This document shows, one piece after another, positions 31,080-41,393 of a stretch of 42,190 nucleotides of DNA. The stretch comes from Ramicandelaber brevisporus. Lineage: Eukaryota > Kickxellomycota > Ramicandelaberales > Ramicandelaberaceae. The translations under genes were made by a program, and so were the position numbers. The stretch covers positions 46,740 to 88,929 of the forward strand of contig MU602673.1 in the NCBI GenBank assembly GCA_025201865.1, written 5' to 3'. Positions within the stretch are counted from its first letter, which is position 1. Each line of letters opens with the position of its first letter. A model generated the notes under the pieces. The model was not told the origin of the DNA, did no database searches, and was given only the letters and a program-made list of their open reading frames with translations.

Positions 31080-34000
31080 ATGCCGCCTCATCAGCAACCC
31101 GCTAATCCCGCAGCAGCCAGGACACCTGGCAGTGTCGCAGTGCGGCGGGTAGGTCGCCCTCCGTCTGCAGCTCGCCATAGTTTGCACGACCCTGGCACTA
31201 GTCCGCCACAAACGCTGGGCCAGTTCAGTGGAGCAGCTTCGGCAGGAGCCGTTCTGGGCGGGCTGGTTGCGTCGCCAGTGCTGGATAGTGTGGAAGATAG
31301 TACCACAAATGCAGGTGTAACGTCAGATAGTGTTACAAACCCAGGTGCTGTGGCCGCATTTTGTGCAGTTGGTTCAGGAGCGAGTTCTCTGGATTCATCT
31401 CTGCTCGTCAATCCAACGAATATTGCGTCTACCAGTGTTAATTTAATGAGTGGGACTGGACTAGGTCTTGTTGTGCAACCGCAATCAACTTTATCTGTAC
31501 ACAACAATCACAATCACAATCACAATCACAATCACAGCAGCAATAACAACATTGACCCATCAGCTACTCTCTTAATTAATAGACCGTATATTGACCACAA
31601 TCTAGACAACAATAACATCAATAACATCAATAACAACATTACCACCAATAATACAAGTGGTACAACACTATCCAATTCTGGAATTCACCTCAAATCAATT
31701 TCAGTGCGCAAACCTTCTGTACGACAAAACGTATCCTCCCACTCCCTCTCTCCCGTGGCCATGGCGTCAAGTCTCTCGCACAGCAGAAACAACAGCACTT
31801 CCTCGCCTCTCATTGGCAGCATATCTGCAAGCAGTGGCAGTCACAGTAGCCTGTCAAGTCAGAGTCGCTCTCAACAACACCAACACCACCACCAGCATCA
31901 GCATCAGCAGCAGCAGTACCAGCAACAGCACCAGCAGCACCAGCAGCTCTACATTAACCCATCTGCTCTGCTCATGAGTGATAATCCGTCACCTGGCTCA
32001 CCTCCTCTCATGATGACTCAATCAACATCCATGGCCAAGTCCACTTCACGTCAGTCCAATGCTACGGGGGCTGCTGCACCCCGCTCACCTCTTGCCGGTC
32101 CACCAATCACAGGCGACCAGCTGCTGGCTCGCAACACAGCCGTTGTTTCCCGTGGTAGAGCCCTGTCGTCGCCAATCGCGCAGCCGCCGTTGTCTCCCAT
32201 TGGCCCCGTGTCACTTGGCAGCCGCCTTGTATCACAACAGCAACATCAGCAACACCAGCAACAGCCCATTTCAAGCTTAGCCAACATTGCCGCAGTTGCG
32301 GCCGCAGCAGCAGCAGCAGCAGCATCATCATCATCAGCCAGCCATGGCACTCCCCCAATAGTATTGTCAAGCAGCAGTGGTGGTAGCATGCTGGATCAGA
32401 TCAACCTGAGCACGTTACAGCGTGATATTTCTCAGCAAGGATTCGGTGGATCATCATTGGACTCATCGATTGGCCTTTCTGCACTTCATCTTCAGTCTCT
32501 TCCAAGCATGCAGTTTGGCTATCGAGTGCCAGGACTGGAAGGAGAAGACATGCTGTCTGAAGATGACTCAATGTCGCTTGTGTCTGCCGATATGTCAATG
32601 TCTCCATCATCGCCGCGCACCTCGCTCTTCAACGCTGTCGGTCGGCCATTTGGTAATATTCAGCTGGGTCCAAATTCCCCATCCATGGCCACAATTGATC
32701 CGTCGGCAATCATGGCGTCAGGAAGCTCGGCCGCCAACTCCATCATTAACAGGCATCGCAGCTCAACAGCCTCAGGCAACAGTCATCAGCGCACCCGCTC
32801 CACAATCGCTGCGGCTGGAGGCTCACCTGCTCCCAAGCGCAATCACGTGTGCAACTACTGTAGCAAAGCATTCAGCCGACCAAGTGCTCTGACATCCCAC
32901 GTCCACACTCACACTGGAGAACGACCGTTCAAATGTGAGTTGGAAGGATGTGAGAGCCGCTTTGCACTTCGTAGTAACATGCGCCGGCACGTAAAGACCC
33001 ATATTCGGCGGCTGCAGAAAGCTGGTTTGGAGATTAGGTATGAGCCTGACGTTATTCCGGACCCAAGTGATCTCGAAGATATTGCTGCCGGAGCCGATCA
33101 GATGGCATCGCCCGCTCTGGAGGATGGTGATGCGTTTCAAGAATCTGATCACATAGCTGCATTGGCTGCAGTCGCTGCCTCCGCCGCTGCTCTTGGCTCC
33201 GATGAGTCTCTGGATGACTATTCTACACAGGGAATGATGTCAGCTAGTAATTCGGCGGCAAATGCCACAGTTGCTGCAGAATTACTTTCCTCATCCCTTG
33301 GCTCTGGCAACAATAGCATCAGCAGTGGTGGCATGGCTGCTTTCTCACTGCCATCCTCCTTAGCTGGTGCATCTGGTAACACAATGCCCAGCTTCAATGC
33401 CTTCTACCAGTCTATGCTCCCTGGCCATGGCGGTACCAATCTGCATTCACTCCAACCGCAGATACAGCACCAGCGGCATCTGACAATTGGCGGCATGGCG
33501 CAACCGGCGTTCTCTGCACAGCCCAGTCCCGCGTCTCGTTCTTTGGCTACGTCAGCTCCAAATCAAGCGCCTCTTTCCACTCTGGGATTCAATACTACCA
33601 TGGATGACGCTCGCGGTGTATCTGCGCTTCCTCAGCACACTGCATCCTCTTACTTGTCGCTTTTGCCTGGATTCCATGTAGCAACCCAGGATGGCGTCGC
33701 GGAAGCTACCAATCATCAAGCAATGATGACTGATGCAGCAGTGTCTGCGGCAGCGAGCGCAGCAATCGCCTCTTTGATGCCACAGTTGGCTGAGACCAGC
33801 TCCAGAGACATCGGCGCTGTTACTACAGCCACTCTAGCATCTGGTGCCAATGTCAATGCGCTCCCGCTGTTCAACGCAACCAATGTCAACCCAGGTGCCC
33901 TTCACCAGATACTCCAATCGCCTCAGTACCAACTGGCAACTGGATTTCCCTCTGTCAAGTATCCTGGTCAACCAAGCAGCACAATGGCCGCAATCAACAC

Positions 34001-34322
34001 ATCATCAGCAACAGCAACAGCAGCAGTAGCACCAGCAACATCGACAGCGGCAGCATTCTTCGCGCCAAACTCTACAGCTGCGGGTATTCAACAAACGTTT
34101 GTTCCAGTAAATAGCAATCTAATTCCGCGTGGATCATTAGGTTCATCCGCCTTGGTCCAACAGCAGAGCATTGAGTTAGTCAACCTGTATGTGAATGCAC
34201 TCAATAACTCCAGTAGTTGCGGTGGAGGTAATGCTGGTGAGCTTGTAGCAGATGAAGGTATGCAAACTGTATATCAATCTACAGAAGATGCAGATTTGCT
34301 TAGTACAATCTCCGATGAATGA
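31080..34322 (+). CDS. C2H2 zinc-finger transcription factor, low-complexity
   Basis: The frame is open from further left, but ATG 31080 is the first in-frame ATG and gives 1080 aa. Two adjacent C2H2 fingers start at residue 591: [21 protein letters not shown] (C-x2-C-x12-H-x3-H), the linker TGERPF, then CELEGC with [15 protein letters not shown] (C-x4-C). Two linked fingers are enough for specific DNA binding. The fingers resemble those of fungal regulators with an [12 protein letters not shown] pattern, but I cannot name the orthologue. The rest is Ser, Gln, Asn and Ala-rich, including long Gln/His and Asn/His tracts (about 31500-31660, 31870-31950) and Ala runs (32290-32330), as in activation domains. 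The long pyrimidine-rich leader suggests a complex promoter. Its role is unknown. Confidence 0.85.
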   Translation: MPPHQQPANPAAARTPGSVAVRRVGRPPSAARHSLHDPGTSPPQTLGQFSGAASAGAVLGGLVASPVLDSVEDSTTNAGVTSDSVTNPGAVAAFCAVGSGASSLDSSLLVNPTNIASTSVNLMSGTGLGLVVQPQSTLSVHNNHNHNHNHNHSSNNNIDPSATLLINRPYIDHNLDNNNINNINNNITTNNTSGTTLSNSGIHLKSISVRKPSVRQNVSSHSLSPVAMASSLSHSRNNSTSSPLIGSISASSGSHSSLSSQSRSQQHQHHHQHQHQQQQYQQQHQQHQQLYINPSALLMSDNPSPGSPPLMMTQSTSMAKSTSRQSNATGAAAPRSPLAGPPITGDQLLARNTAVVSRGRALSSPIAQPPLSPIGPVSLGSRLVSQQQHQQHQQQPISSLANIAAVAAAAAAAAASSSSASHGTPPIVLSSSSGGSMLDQINLSTLQRDISQQGFGGSSLDSSIGLSALHLQSLPSMQFGYRVPGLEGEDMLSEDDSMSLVSADMSMSPSSPRTSLFNAVGRPFGNIQLGPNSPSMATIDPSAIMASGSSAANSIINRHRSSTASGNSHQRTRSTIAAAGGSPAPKRNHVCNYCSKAFSRPSALTSHVHTHTGERPFKCELEGCESRFALRSNMRRHVKTHIRRLQKAGLEIRYEPDVIPDPSDLEDIAAGADQMASPALEDGDAFQESDHIAALAAVAASAAALGSDESLDDYSTQGMMSASNSAANATVAAELLSSSLGSGNNSISSGGMAAFSLPSSLAGASGNTMPSFNAFYQSMLPGHGGTNLHSLQPQIQHQRHLTIGGMAQPAFSAQPSPASRSLATSAPNQAPLSTLGFNTTMDDARGVSALPQHTASSYLSLLPGFHVATQDGVAEATNHQAMMTDAAVSAAASAAIASLMPQLAETSSRDIGAVTTATLASGANVNALPLFNATNVNPGALHQILQSPQYQLATGFPSVKYPGQPSSTMAAINTSSATATAAVAPATSTAAAFFAPNSTAAGIQQTFVPVNSNLIPRGSLGSSALVQQQSIELVNLYVNALNNSSSCGGGNAGELVADEGMQTVYQSTEDADLLSTISDE

Positions 34323-34664
34323 TCTACTCCTCTCTTCTCACTCTCTTTTTGCTGTTCCATTAAAACTTACTTTTCCCTATTCCGCTTCAACATCTTACTT
34401 TTTCCTCCCCTCCCCATCATCATAACCACTGTCACCCTGTACTCACCCTTTTATTATTGTCGTTTTTTTTTTGCTTTTACATTGCAGTCATTTTCTCGAT
34501 AATTACTTTAGATATTTTTTGTACTCTCTTTTTCATCATTTTTCATCATTTCATTTACTCATCTGGTTACGCTCTTTCTTCCCTGTTAAGTAATAGGTGA
34601 TTAAACGTTGAGATGCATATACATAGTCAAATTAATAATTGCTATTATAATAATAATACAATCA
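34323..34664. other. Intergenic region between convergent zinc-finger and I78 genes
   Basis: AT- and pyrimidine-rich, with T runs and a short TAATAATAATA array near 34645. It fits the 3' untranslated regions of both genes. No other feature seen. Confidence 0.6.
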
Positions 34665-34961
34665 TCACGCGTAGTACAGTCCTTTGATAATGCCCTTGTC
34701 ATTTAAAGCGACATTCAGTCTGGTGGGACAGTAGTCTAAGGTCACTCTGGATCCTGTCCATATCAACCGGTATGGAACTGGAATCTCTTCAATGCTGACA
34801 GCATTAGGCTCCCACTCTAAGGCATCTATTTCTTTATCGGTGGCATCACTGGGAGTTGACGTGCTAACAGTAAGTGCAGCCAGAGGCTTGCTTGGTGGCA
34901 GTACTTTAAGCTGGCGGTCGATAAGCTTAGCTTTCAGAGCGTCGAGTTCCGTAGAAGCCAT
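34665..34961 (-). CDS. Peptidase inhibitor I78-family protein
   Basis: A 98-residue frame. The C-terminal half (IEEIPVPYRLIWTGSRVTLD, then YCPTRLNVALNDKGIIKGL) matches the I78 pattern: a strand with a G-x-x-VT-x-DY core, the RLNV box and a D/N-x-x-G-x-I hairpin. Fungal I78 proteins of 70-110 aa inhibit subtilisin-like serine peptidases such as vacuolar proteinase B. There is no signal peptide, which fits a cytosolic inhibitor. The N-terminal half (about 1-45) is polar and may be disordered. It is divergent from GEM1, with 266 bases between the two start codons, so the two may share a promoter region. The target protease is not shown by the sequence. Confidence 0.75.
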   Translation of the reverse strand: MASTELDALKAKLIDRQLKVLPPSKPLAALTVSTSTPSDATDKEIDALEWEPNAVSIEEIPVPYRLIWTGSRVTLDYCPTRLNVALNDKGIIKGLYYA

Positions 34962-35227
34962 TTCGAAGATGAAGATGAACTATTGCGATAGTGTTTTTTG
35001 TTTTCGTTTCTTTTTTTTCAGCAAAAATTACTTTCTTTTTCTTTTTCTTTTCATTCTTTCGTCCAACTTGACCCGCAACCGTTACGGAGACAAGTTGCAC
35101 AGACTTCTGCACATACCTACAGACATACCGAGAGTCGATCGACGTCATCAGTGAACAGAGGGAGAAACAGAAAGAGAGATTGAGTCAAATAGTGACAATT
35201 ACGCGTGAACACTCTTCTTTCACACTG
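34962..35227. promoter_or_regulatory. Divergent promoter region between I78 and GEM1
   Basis: The 266 bases between two start codons on opposite strands must carry the promoters and leaders of both genes. T/C runs near 34990-35060 read as A/G-rich on the I78 coding strand. No defined factor site is recognised. Confidence 0.5.
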
Positions 35228-37979
35228 ATGAGGCAAGACATTCGGATCGTTTTACTTGGCGACAGTACGTGACCTTTACTCTTCAACTCTAGAGTACTCT
35301 TCTCGGGAGGGGCATATGAGCTGATCAATAGCCACCGTGTAAAACAAAGAGTAGCGGAATGATAGAATGATAGAGCGATGAAACAGCCGAGTTGTATGCA
35401 GAGTGAATACTGACATGATGCACCTTGTATTGACTTGCTGTATGATATCCTATGATATCCTATGATATCCTATGATGATGATATCCTATGATGATGATAC
35501 TATGATGACAATAATGTCGTAAATAGGTAATGTTGGCAAGAGCACACTGATAACATCGCTGATTAAAGAAGTGTTTGTGCCTAGTGTGCAACACGTGGTT
35601 CCCGAAGTTACAATTCCACCAGAGATTACACTCGAGAATGTGACCACTCATATTATAGATACATCGAATAGACCTGAGTACAGAGATGTACTGGAAGCTG
35701 AAATACGCAAGGCACACTCCATCTGTATAGTCTATTCGATATCTGATCCATCGACTTTGGAACGGGTTAAATCATACTGGCTACCTTTATTAAGAAAACT
35801 TGGCGTAAATGTACCTATTGTGCTAACTGGAAATAAGCTGGATTTGCGACAAAATGTCGAAACTGTGCCTTTATCGCGCACTCCGTCTACAGAGACTGCT
35901 GACATCCCTGTAGCCAACAACACTAGTAGCAACAGCAACAACAGCAACAACAGCAATAGTGGTAGTATTAATGGCATCAACGTGAGTAGTAATAGCAATA
36001 ATGTGATATCAATTATGCACGAGTTCCGAGAGATTGATTCAAGTGTGGAATGCTCAGCTAAGATCCCCCGAAATGTTCCTGAAGTATTTTACTTTGCACA
36101 AAAGGCTGTATTGTATCCAACATCACCATTGTATGATTCACGTAGTCAATCGCTTAAAGCAGACTGTATTACTGCATTGACTCGCATATTTAAGCTATGT
36201 GACTATGACAATGATGGAATATTGAACAGCAATGAATTAAACTTGTTTGAAAAGAAGTGCTTTGATACTCCTCTGCAATTATCCGAAATTGATGCTATCC
36301 TAGATATTGTGCAGCAGCATGAGCCCGATGGTGTAAAATCAATAAAGTCAGCCAGTGGAGAGGAGCGTGGATTGACATTGAAGGGATTTTTATATTTGCA
36401 CACACTATATGTACAAAGAGGCAGAGTAGAGACTGCATGGATGGTGTTGAAGCGGTTTCACTATTCGCATGATTTAAAGTTAAATGAAGAGTTTGTTAAC
36501 CAAAAAGTGGATGTCCCAATTGATTGCACAGCTGAATTGTCGCCTCAAGCTTACCAATTTTTGATTGAATTGTTGCAGGCTCATGATAAGGATGAGGATG
36601 GTGCACTAAGCGACATTGAATTGGCCAATCTGTTTGAAATTACTCCAGGAAATCCTTGGCTGAACAAAGGCTGGAAATCACTATTCTCCACAACCACTAC
36701 TAACTCACGCACCGGTGCACTGACTCTACAAGGATTTCTTGCAATGTGGAGTATGATGACATTGCTGGATCCTCAGTTAACACTGTCCTATCTTGCATAT
36801 CTTGGCTATGAATCGATAGATAGCGACATTACCCGTGCAATTAGTATAACCAAGTGTCGTAAACGAGAAAAGATATCATCGCCTCCCTCTCTCAGCAGCT
36901 CAATCTCGTCTTCCATGAAACCTCGTTCGAGCCGCAACAAAGGACAGCGTAATGTATTGTTTTCCTATGTTATCGGTGCACCCAGCTGTGGTAAAAGCAG
37001 TCTGCTTTCTGCTCACCTGGATAAAGCTAATGCTGCCAATACAATTAAATCGATCGATGGCTCTACAGTCACGCCACTTGACGCGCCTTTGTCTCGCCAA
37101 GGAACTCCTCCTCTCACTCCAACTCTCATTCAAGCCGCAATCTCCTCGAATATCACAAGCAGTAACAACACAGCTGAACTTCTACAGCCATTCCCGCCGC
37201 GGCCAACAATCACTGTCAACTCAATTGATTTCAAGGGCTCAGACAAGTATCTAATTATGCGCAAATGCTCAACAGCCGACATTCAGCAGCTCTTCCCAGC
37301 CTCTTCTTTTGCCAACACCACTGTGGAGTCTGCCTCTGTGAACGAGAAGCACTCGACGGATGCGACAGACCTGAATCTTGAGCTGTGTGATGTAGTCTGT
37401 CTTGTATATGATGCTAGCAATCCATCTTCATTCAGATACATTGCACACTTCCTCGAGGACGCAGTCATCAAGACTGCGCTGGAGCACATTCCCATTCTAG
37501 TTGTGGCAACTCGTCGTGATTTAGAGCCCGTCGAACAGGATTTCCCAGTGGTCCCCGATGAATTCTGCCGCATTCATGGTCTGCAGCCTCCTCTGAGCAT
37601 CTCCGTTCGAGACATGCACTTGGCTGACGTGTTCCACCGACTGGTCAGTCTTTCTCTCGATCCATCGTCGTCTGTGCTAAGAAATGGCCGCAGAAGCGAT
37701 GGAAGCAAGCCAGGCTCATTCCACAGTGGAAGTTTGATTCGGAGAGAGACGCTATTGGTTTCTGCCGTGGTAGTTTCTGTATCGGCCGTCCTCGTGTACT
37801 ATTTTGGAACGTGGACCAGCGCGCATCCGCAGCATTCTTCGTGGTGGCGCTGGCTGTCCTCATCATCTCCAGTGCGCATGTTTGACAGAGTCCGATGGCC
37901 GTGGTCCAAGGTCTCCCCTGCAAGTCATCATGGCACCGCCGCCGCTGCTGCACCGAGCGATACTCCCTCGCCCTTTTAA
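35228..37979 (+). CDS. GEM1: GEM1/Miro mitochondrial Rho GTPase (two exons, intron 35265-35526)
   Basis: Miro anchors in the outer mitochondrial membrane and controls mitochondrial shape, inheritance and ER contacts. Exon 1 (35228-35264) encodes MRQDIRIVLLGD and joins exon 2 (35527-37979) across a GTACGT...AATAG intron, restoring the P-loop GDSNVGKS at 11-18 and giving 829 aa. Without this exon the first GTPase would lack its nucleotide-binding loop. The rest follows family order: NKLD (115-118), EF-hand DYDNDGILNSNE (from 238), EF-hand DKDEDGALSDIE (from 366), second GTPase with GAPSCGKS (496-503) and a TRRD motif in place of the usual NKxD, then a tail-anchor helix (about 754-774). About 55 further residues, Trp/Arg- then Ala/Pro-rich, follow the anchor, much longer than the usual short tail. 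An Asn/Ser insert lies after the first NKLD. Confidence 0.95.
35441..35508. repeat. Minisatellite in the GEM1 intron
   Basis: Three perfect TATGATATCC units are followed by expanded variants with extra GATGAT. It is entirely inside the intron and ends 18 bases before the acceptor. Confidence 0.9.
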
Positions 37980-38799
37980 TATTGCACTCTTTCGCATTCA
38001 ATCAATCAACAAAAAAAATTATGAAAAATTTCATCCATCCATCTATCCAAACAAAACCAGATCGATGGCATCAGTTCCGGTTCCTCGTGGCTTGGTGTTT
38101 CTGCTAGTTGACGTTATCGCGTGCGTTATTGGCCAACAGCGGTCACTATCAAAGAGACCCTTACATTCCTCCCCCACCCCGCCCAAAGTAAACAGCTCAA
38201 CAAAGACCACGACTGCGCAACACAACGCATATACAACGTGTACCCACGCGCACAATCGCAACCGCACAACAGCCTGAACCCACTCGCACGCACGCGCTTG
38301 CACGCACACACACACAGAACCACATACTGAACCACAGAACCGCACACAACTGTCCCTGTTTGCGCCTTTCGTAACGTCCTCTGCTGCTTGCTTCTGCCAC
38401 TCCAAAAATACATCGATTACCCGCGGCCTTGCCTGCCTCGCATCTGTTCTTGCATAATACTTCTCCTCGCTGGCGCAGTCATTCTACAGTGTGTGAGTGT
38501 GTGTGCAAAACAATACAAAGACAGTGTCTCCCAGCCTCTTTTTTCTTTTGCTTCGCAGCCAAAACGCGCCTTCGTCCTTTCCCCTCCCCAGTTGCAACCC
38601 ACGATAACCTCCTCGTTTATTATTTATCCCCATCGACCATTGCGCCTTCTTGCGATTCTTTATCTGCTCCCCCCCCTTCTCCTTTGCAATCTTTCCCTTC
38701 GCTACAGCTCGACAACGCGACAACGCGACAAAAACATATCAAAAGACACAAAGAAGAGCAAGAAGAACAAAAACAAAAAGCAGCGCGATTTATTGCACA
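37980..38799. other. Gap between GEM1 and the Zds-like gene
   Basis: Short CA-rich stretches (about 38220-38340) and a pyrimidine-rich stretch before the next ATG. An ATG frame at 38065-38277 (70 aa) begins with a hydrophobic segment (GLVFLLVDVIACVIG) and continues with Thr/His-rich residues. It could be a tiny secreted peptide but has no family support, so I do not call it a gene. Frames on the opposite strand are translations of CA repeats. Confidence 0.5.
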
Positions 38800-40098
38800 A
38801 TGCCAGGTCTGTTCACCGACAGGAGAGACCCTGCGTATAGCACCAACAGCAACATTGGCGGTAGCAACAAGATGGCAGCGTCAAAGGCAGTTCGACTAGT
38901 CAAATCCTTCTTTGCGCTGGGCAGCTCTTCCAAAAACGCGCTAGCAACAGCAACAACAATCGGCGACACTGCAAACGAAGATGACCGTTTCGATGAGCGG
39001 TCTCTGGCGTCTTCCTCGACAGCTACAATCAACAGCATCGTCAGTTTGGACAGCGACGACAGTGGGCCATGTAGCAGTAGTGCCAGCTCGGTTACTCTGG
39101 TTCTCATCGATAACTCTGAATACGATGCGGCTTCTGTTGAGATGCACACCGCAGATAAGCACAGTGTTCTCGCCAGCAACACCAAAATTGAAACTGGCAC
39201 CAATATTGCAAAGTCAAGCTCACTCGAGGACGACAAAATCATCATTGAGAAGCTGTGTCCATCTCGGCCGCGTCCTACTCGACAAGTCACCAGCAACAGA
39301 CTGCCGCATCAGAAAGAACGCGCAATCTACAGAATGTCACTTGAAAAGCTCAAGGCACCTTCGCGACCTCTTCTCGAGCAAATTCTGATTTACAACTTTA
39401 CCAAATGGTACCACAATCTATCCACAAGAGACTCCATCTATCAGCAGCCTCGTGCTTATTGTCCACCATCTCTCTATCATCACAGTCACCAGCACGTGTA
39501 TCCTCAACAGCAGCAGCAGTATTCCAATGCACCAAGTTGGCCGCAAACTCAAAAGATTCCACAGTCATCTCGAAAACAGCAACACCAATACCAGCAGCAG
39601 CAGAAATCAGTTAGTCAGCCAATGCACATCAGTCCCAGTTTAATCTTTGCCGCGGCGACTACGGATTCACTCAATGACAGCCTCACTGAGCGTTGGACTA
39701 GTCCTACAGCTACCACTTCTAACTACACTGCGACTGCAAGCACATCCCAGTCTATACGTCGATTCCAGTCTCAGCCTTCTCTAAAGCACCCAGTCTCCCA
39801 AAGCACACCACCACCACATAGAGCTGCACAACCTCGCCATAGCACTGCCAACCACAATGTAATGCGCAGTGCGTCTTCTACCCAGTCTCATCAACACACA
39901 CCCAGAGAATCTACAGCATCTCGAAACTCTTCCAACGGACTGCATCGCATCCAGAAGCTGTCACATTCATCTCCTCAAATGCGAACTCCCGTCATATCCG
40001 CACAGCCAAACAGCACTGATGATATGGACGATGTTCCATTGGCGCTATATCGTCGCAACATTATTAATTCCAAGCGTCGCTCCTATTATACCCATTAA
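38800..40098 (+). CDS. Ser/Gln-rich protein with a Zds_C-like motif
   Basis: ATG 38800 is the first plausible start (CACAATGCCAGG context) and gives 432 aa; the open frame further left has no convincing start. Residues 1-170 are Ser/Asp/Thr-rich. At 173-207 the sequence ERAIYRMSLEKL, SRPLLEQILIYNF, KWYHNL resembles the fungal-specific C-terminal motif of Zds1/Zds2 (pattern ERAIYRLSHxKLxNPxRPLxxQVxxSNFM), proteins that bind PP2A-Cdc55 and control Cdc14 release and polarity. The match is recalled from the family pattern, not searched. Unlike Zds1, the motif is central; Gln, His and Ser-rich residues fill the last 220 positions. Function is inferred only from the motif. Confidence 0.6.
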   Translation: MPGLFTDRRDPAYSTNSNIGGSNKMAASKAVRLVKSFFALGSSSKNALATATTIGDTANEDDRFDERSLASSSTATINSIVSLDSDDSGPCSSSASSVTLVLIDNSEYDAASVEMHTADKHSVLASNTKIETGTNIAKSSSLEDDKIIIEKLCPSRPRPTRQVTSNRLPHQKERAIYRMSLEKLKAPSRPLLEQILIYNFTKWYHNLSTRDSIYQQPRAYCPPSLYHHSHQHVYPQQQQQYSNAPSWPQTQKIPQSSRKQQHQYQQQQKSVSQPMHISPSLIFAAATTDSLNDSLTERWTSPTATTSNYTATASTSQSIRRFQSQPSLKHPVSQSTPPPHRAAQPRHSTANHNVMRSASSTQSHQHTPRESTASRNSSNGLHRIQKLSHSSPQMRTPVISAQPNSTDDMDDVPLALYRRNIINSKRRSYYTH

Positions 40099-40235
40099 CA
40101 AATTTATTCACTCATTCATTCTTATTACTCCCTCTTTTTATTATGTTACACCGTTCTGCTCGTTTTTTTTTTTTACTTTTAAATGTGTTCCTTCTCGTCA
40201 ACCGAGTTTGTTTTGACATAGCTCCTTTAGTTTTG

Positions 40236-40620
40236 ATGGAAGAAGTAGTGGAGGAGCTGTCAGAGCAGAGCAGAGCGAGTCGAAGTTGTGTGCGCTTCGT
40301 GCTGAAAATAAAAGAAAAAGATACAGCGATTCATCAACACTGTCCACGCCAAAGATACTGACAAACAACCACAGCCACAGCAGCCACAGCAACCAAACAA
40401 ATTCAACAACGTCGAATGGAGAGATGTCATCGCATTCAGCGGACGTATCTGCAAATATGCGCCAGCAACAACAAAACTCATTACCGAGACTCTCTGGCAA
40501 ATCTACCGTGCTCACTGCGAAGCCACGCCAGCTCGTGGTCCCAAAATCATCGTCAACAGCAAAGGAATACTCCGTGGAGCCAAGCTCACTTGCCGATGGA
40601 CAAAGTTGATGAGCGAATGA
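40236..40620 (+). CDS. Possible small two-exon gene, product unknown
   Basis: A frame from 40327 to the TGA at 40618-40620 reads like a real protein: a Gln/Pro stretch, then FNNVEWRDVIAFSGRICKY, TETLWQIYRAHCEA, GPKIIVNSKGILRGAKLTCRW. It has no ATG of its own. Joining ATG 40236 (MEE) through a GTAGTG...ATACAG intron (40245-40326) gives a 100-aa product. AATAAA at 40681 would fit its 3' end. A competing plus-strand frame (40286-40609) is Ser/Thr/Gln-rich and also open, and the minus strand is open as well, so this model is tentative. I recognise no family. Confidence 0.35.
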
Positions 40621-40680
40621 ATTGTGATACAAAGCCGCCTGACTTGACAAGGCATTGGCAGATGTACTGGAAACATACTG

Positions 40681-40686
40681 AATAAA
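40681..40686 (+). terminator. Possible polyadenylation signal
   Basis: AATAAA in an A-rich stretch 61 bases after the stop of the small plus-strand candidate gene, between it and the stop of the convergent homeodomain gene. Confidence 0.35.
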
Positions 40687-40750
40687 TTAAAGCATAAAAA
40701 AACTAATTAAAAATGATATAGTATTAAAGAGATGCAGAACAGAGACAGAA

Positions 40751-41320
40751 TCAAACTTTAACTGCAGTGGTTGTGACGTTTTGAGTCTTCCGTCTGTTAT
40801 ATCTCTGAGTATAGAACCACGTAGTAATCTTCTTGACATCGACACCGGCTATCTTAGCCCACTCCGCTCTTTCAACCATCGGTGGATACGGCTTGCTACT
40901 GTTATCATCCAGCCACTTGTTGAGATATCTCCTCATCCGGGGGTGCAACTTGCCACCAGGTGAATTTGATTTCCATCCGCCTTCTTCAGTTGGCACAATA
41001 TCTAATTCTGCTACGGCTTCTGCTATTGTCAATGTTTGGTTATTTTTAATTAATTTGATGATATCACTGGCTTCCTGCAGCATTTCAGAGTTGTCAAATG
41101 TTTGAGGATTTGGAATCACATCTTTAAGTCGCTCAACTGCTTTATTAATTTCCCATACGGAAGCTGCAGTTGAAGTTGCTGTGGTTGATGAGTTGATTTG
41201 AAGTGCATCCCGAATTGCGCCAAGCTGAGTGATTGAACTTGTTTCATCAACCAATTCATGTAGTTTATTGTAGAGTAGTGTGAGGTTATCCTCGTATGTG
41301 TTTTTATAACCTTTTGACAG

Positions 41321-41393
<73 letters not shown>

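Noticed and set aside
38065..38277. 70-aa frame with a hydrophobic N-terminus as a secreted peptide
   Set aside because: The tail is low-complexity and no homologue is recognised; kept only as a note in the gap entry.
38043..38413. Cys/Val-rich minus-strand frames
   Set aside because: They are translations of CA/GT-rich repeats with no codon bias or family resemblance.
38650..38799. Longer N-terminus for the Zds-like protein
   Set aside because: It starts without ATG and covers a pyrimidine-rich leader followed by an A-rich stretch.
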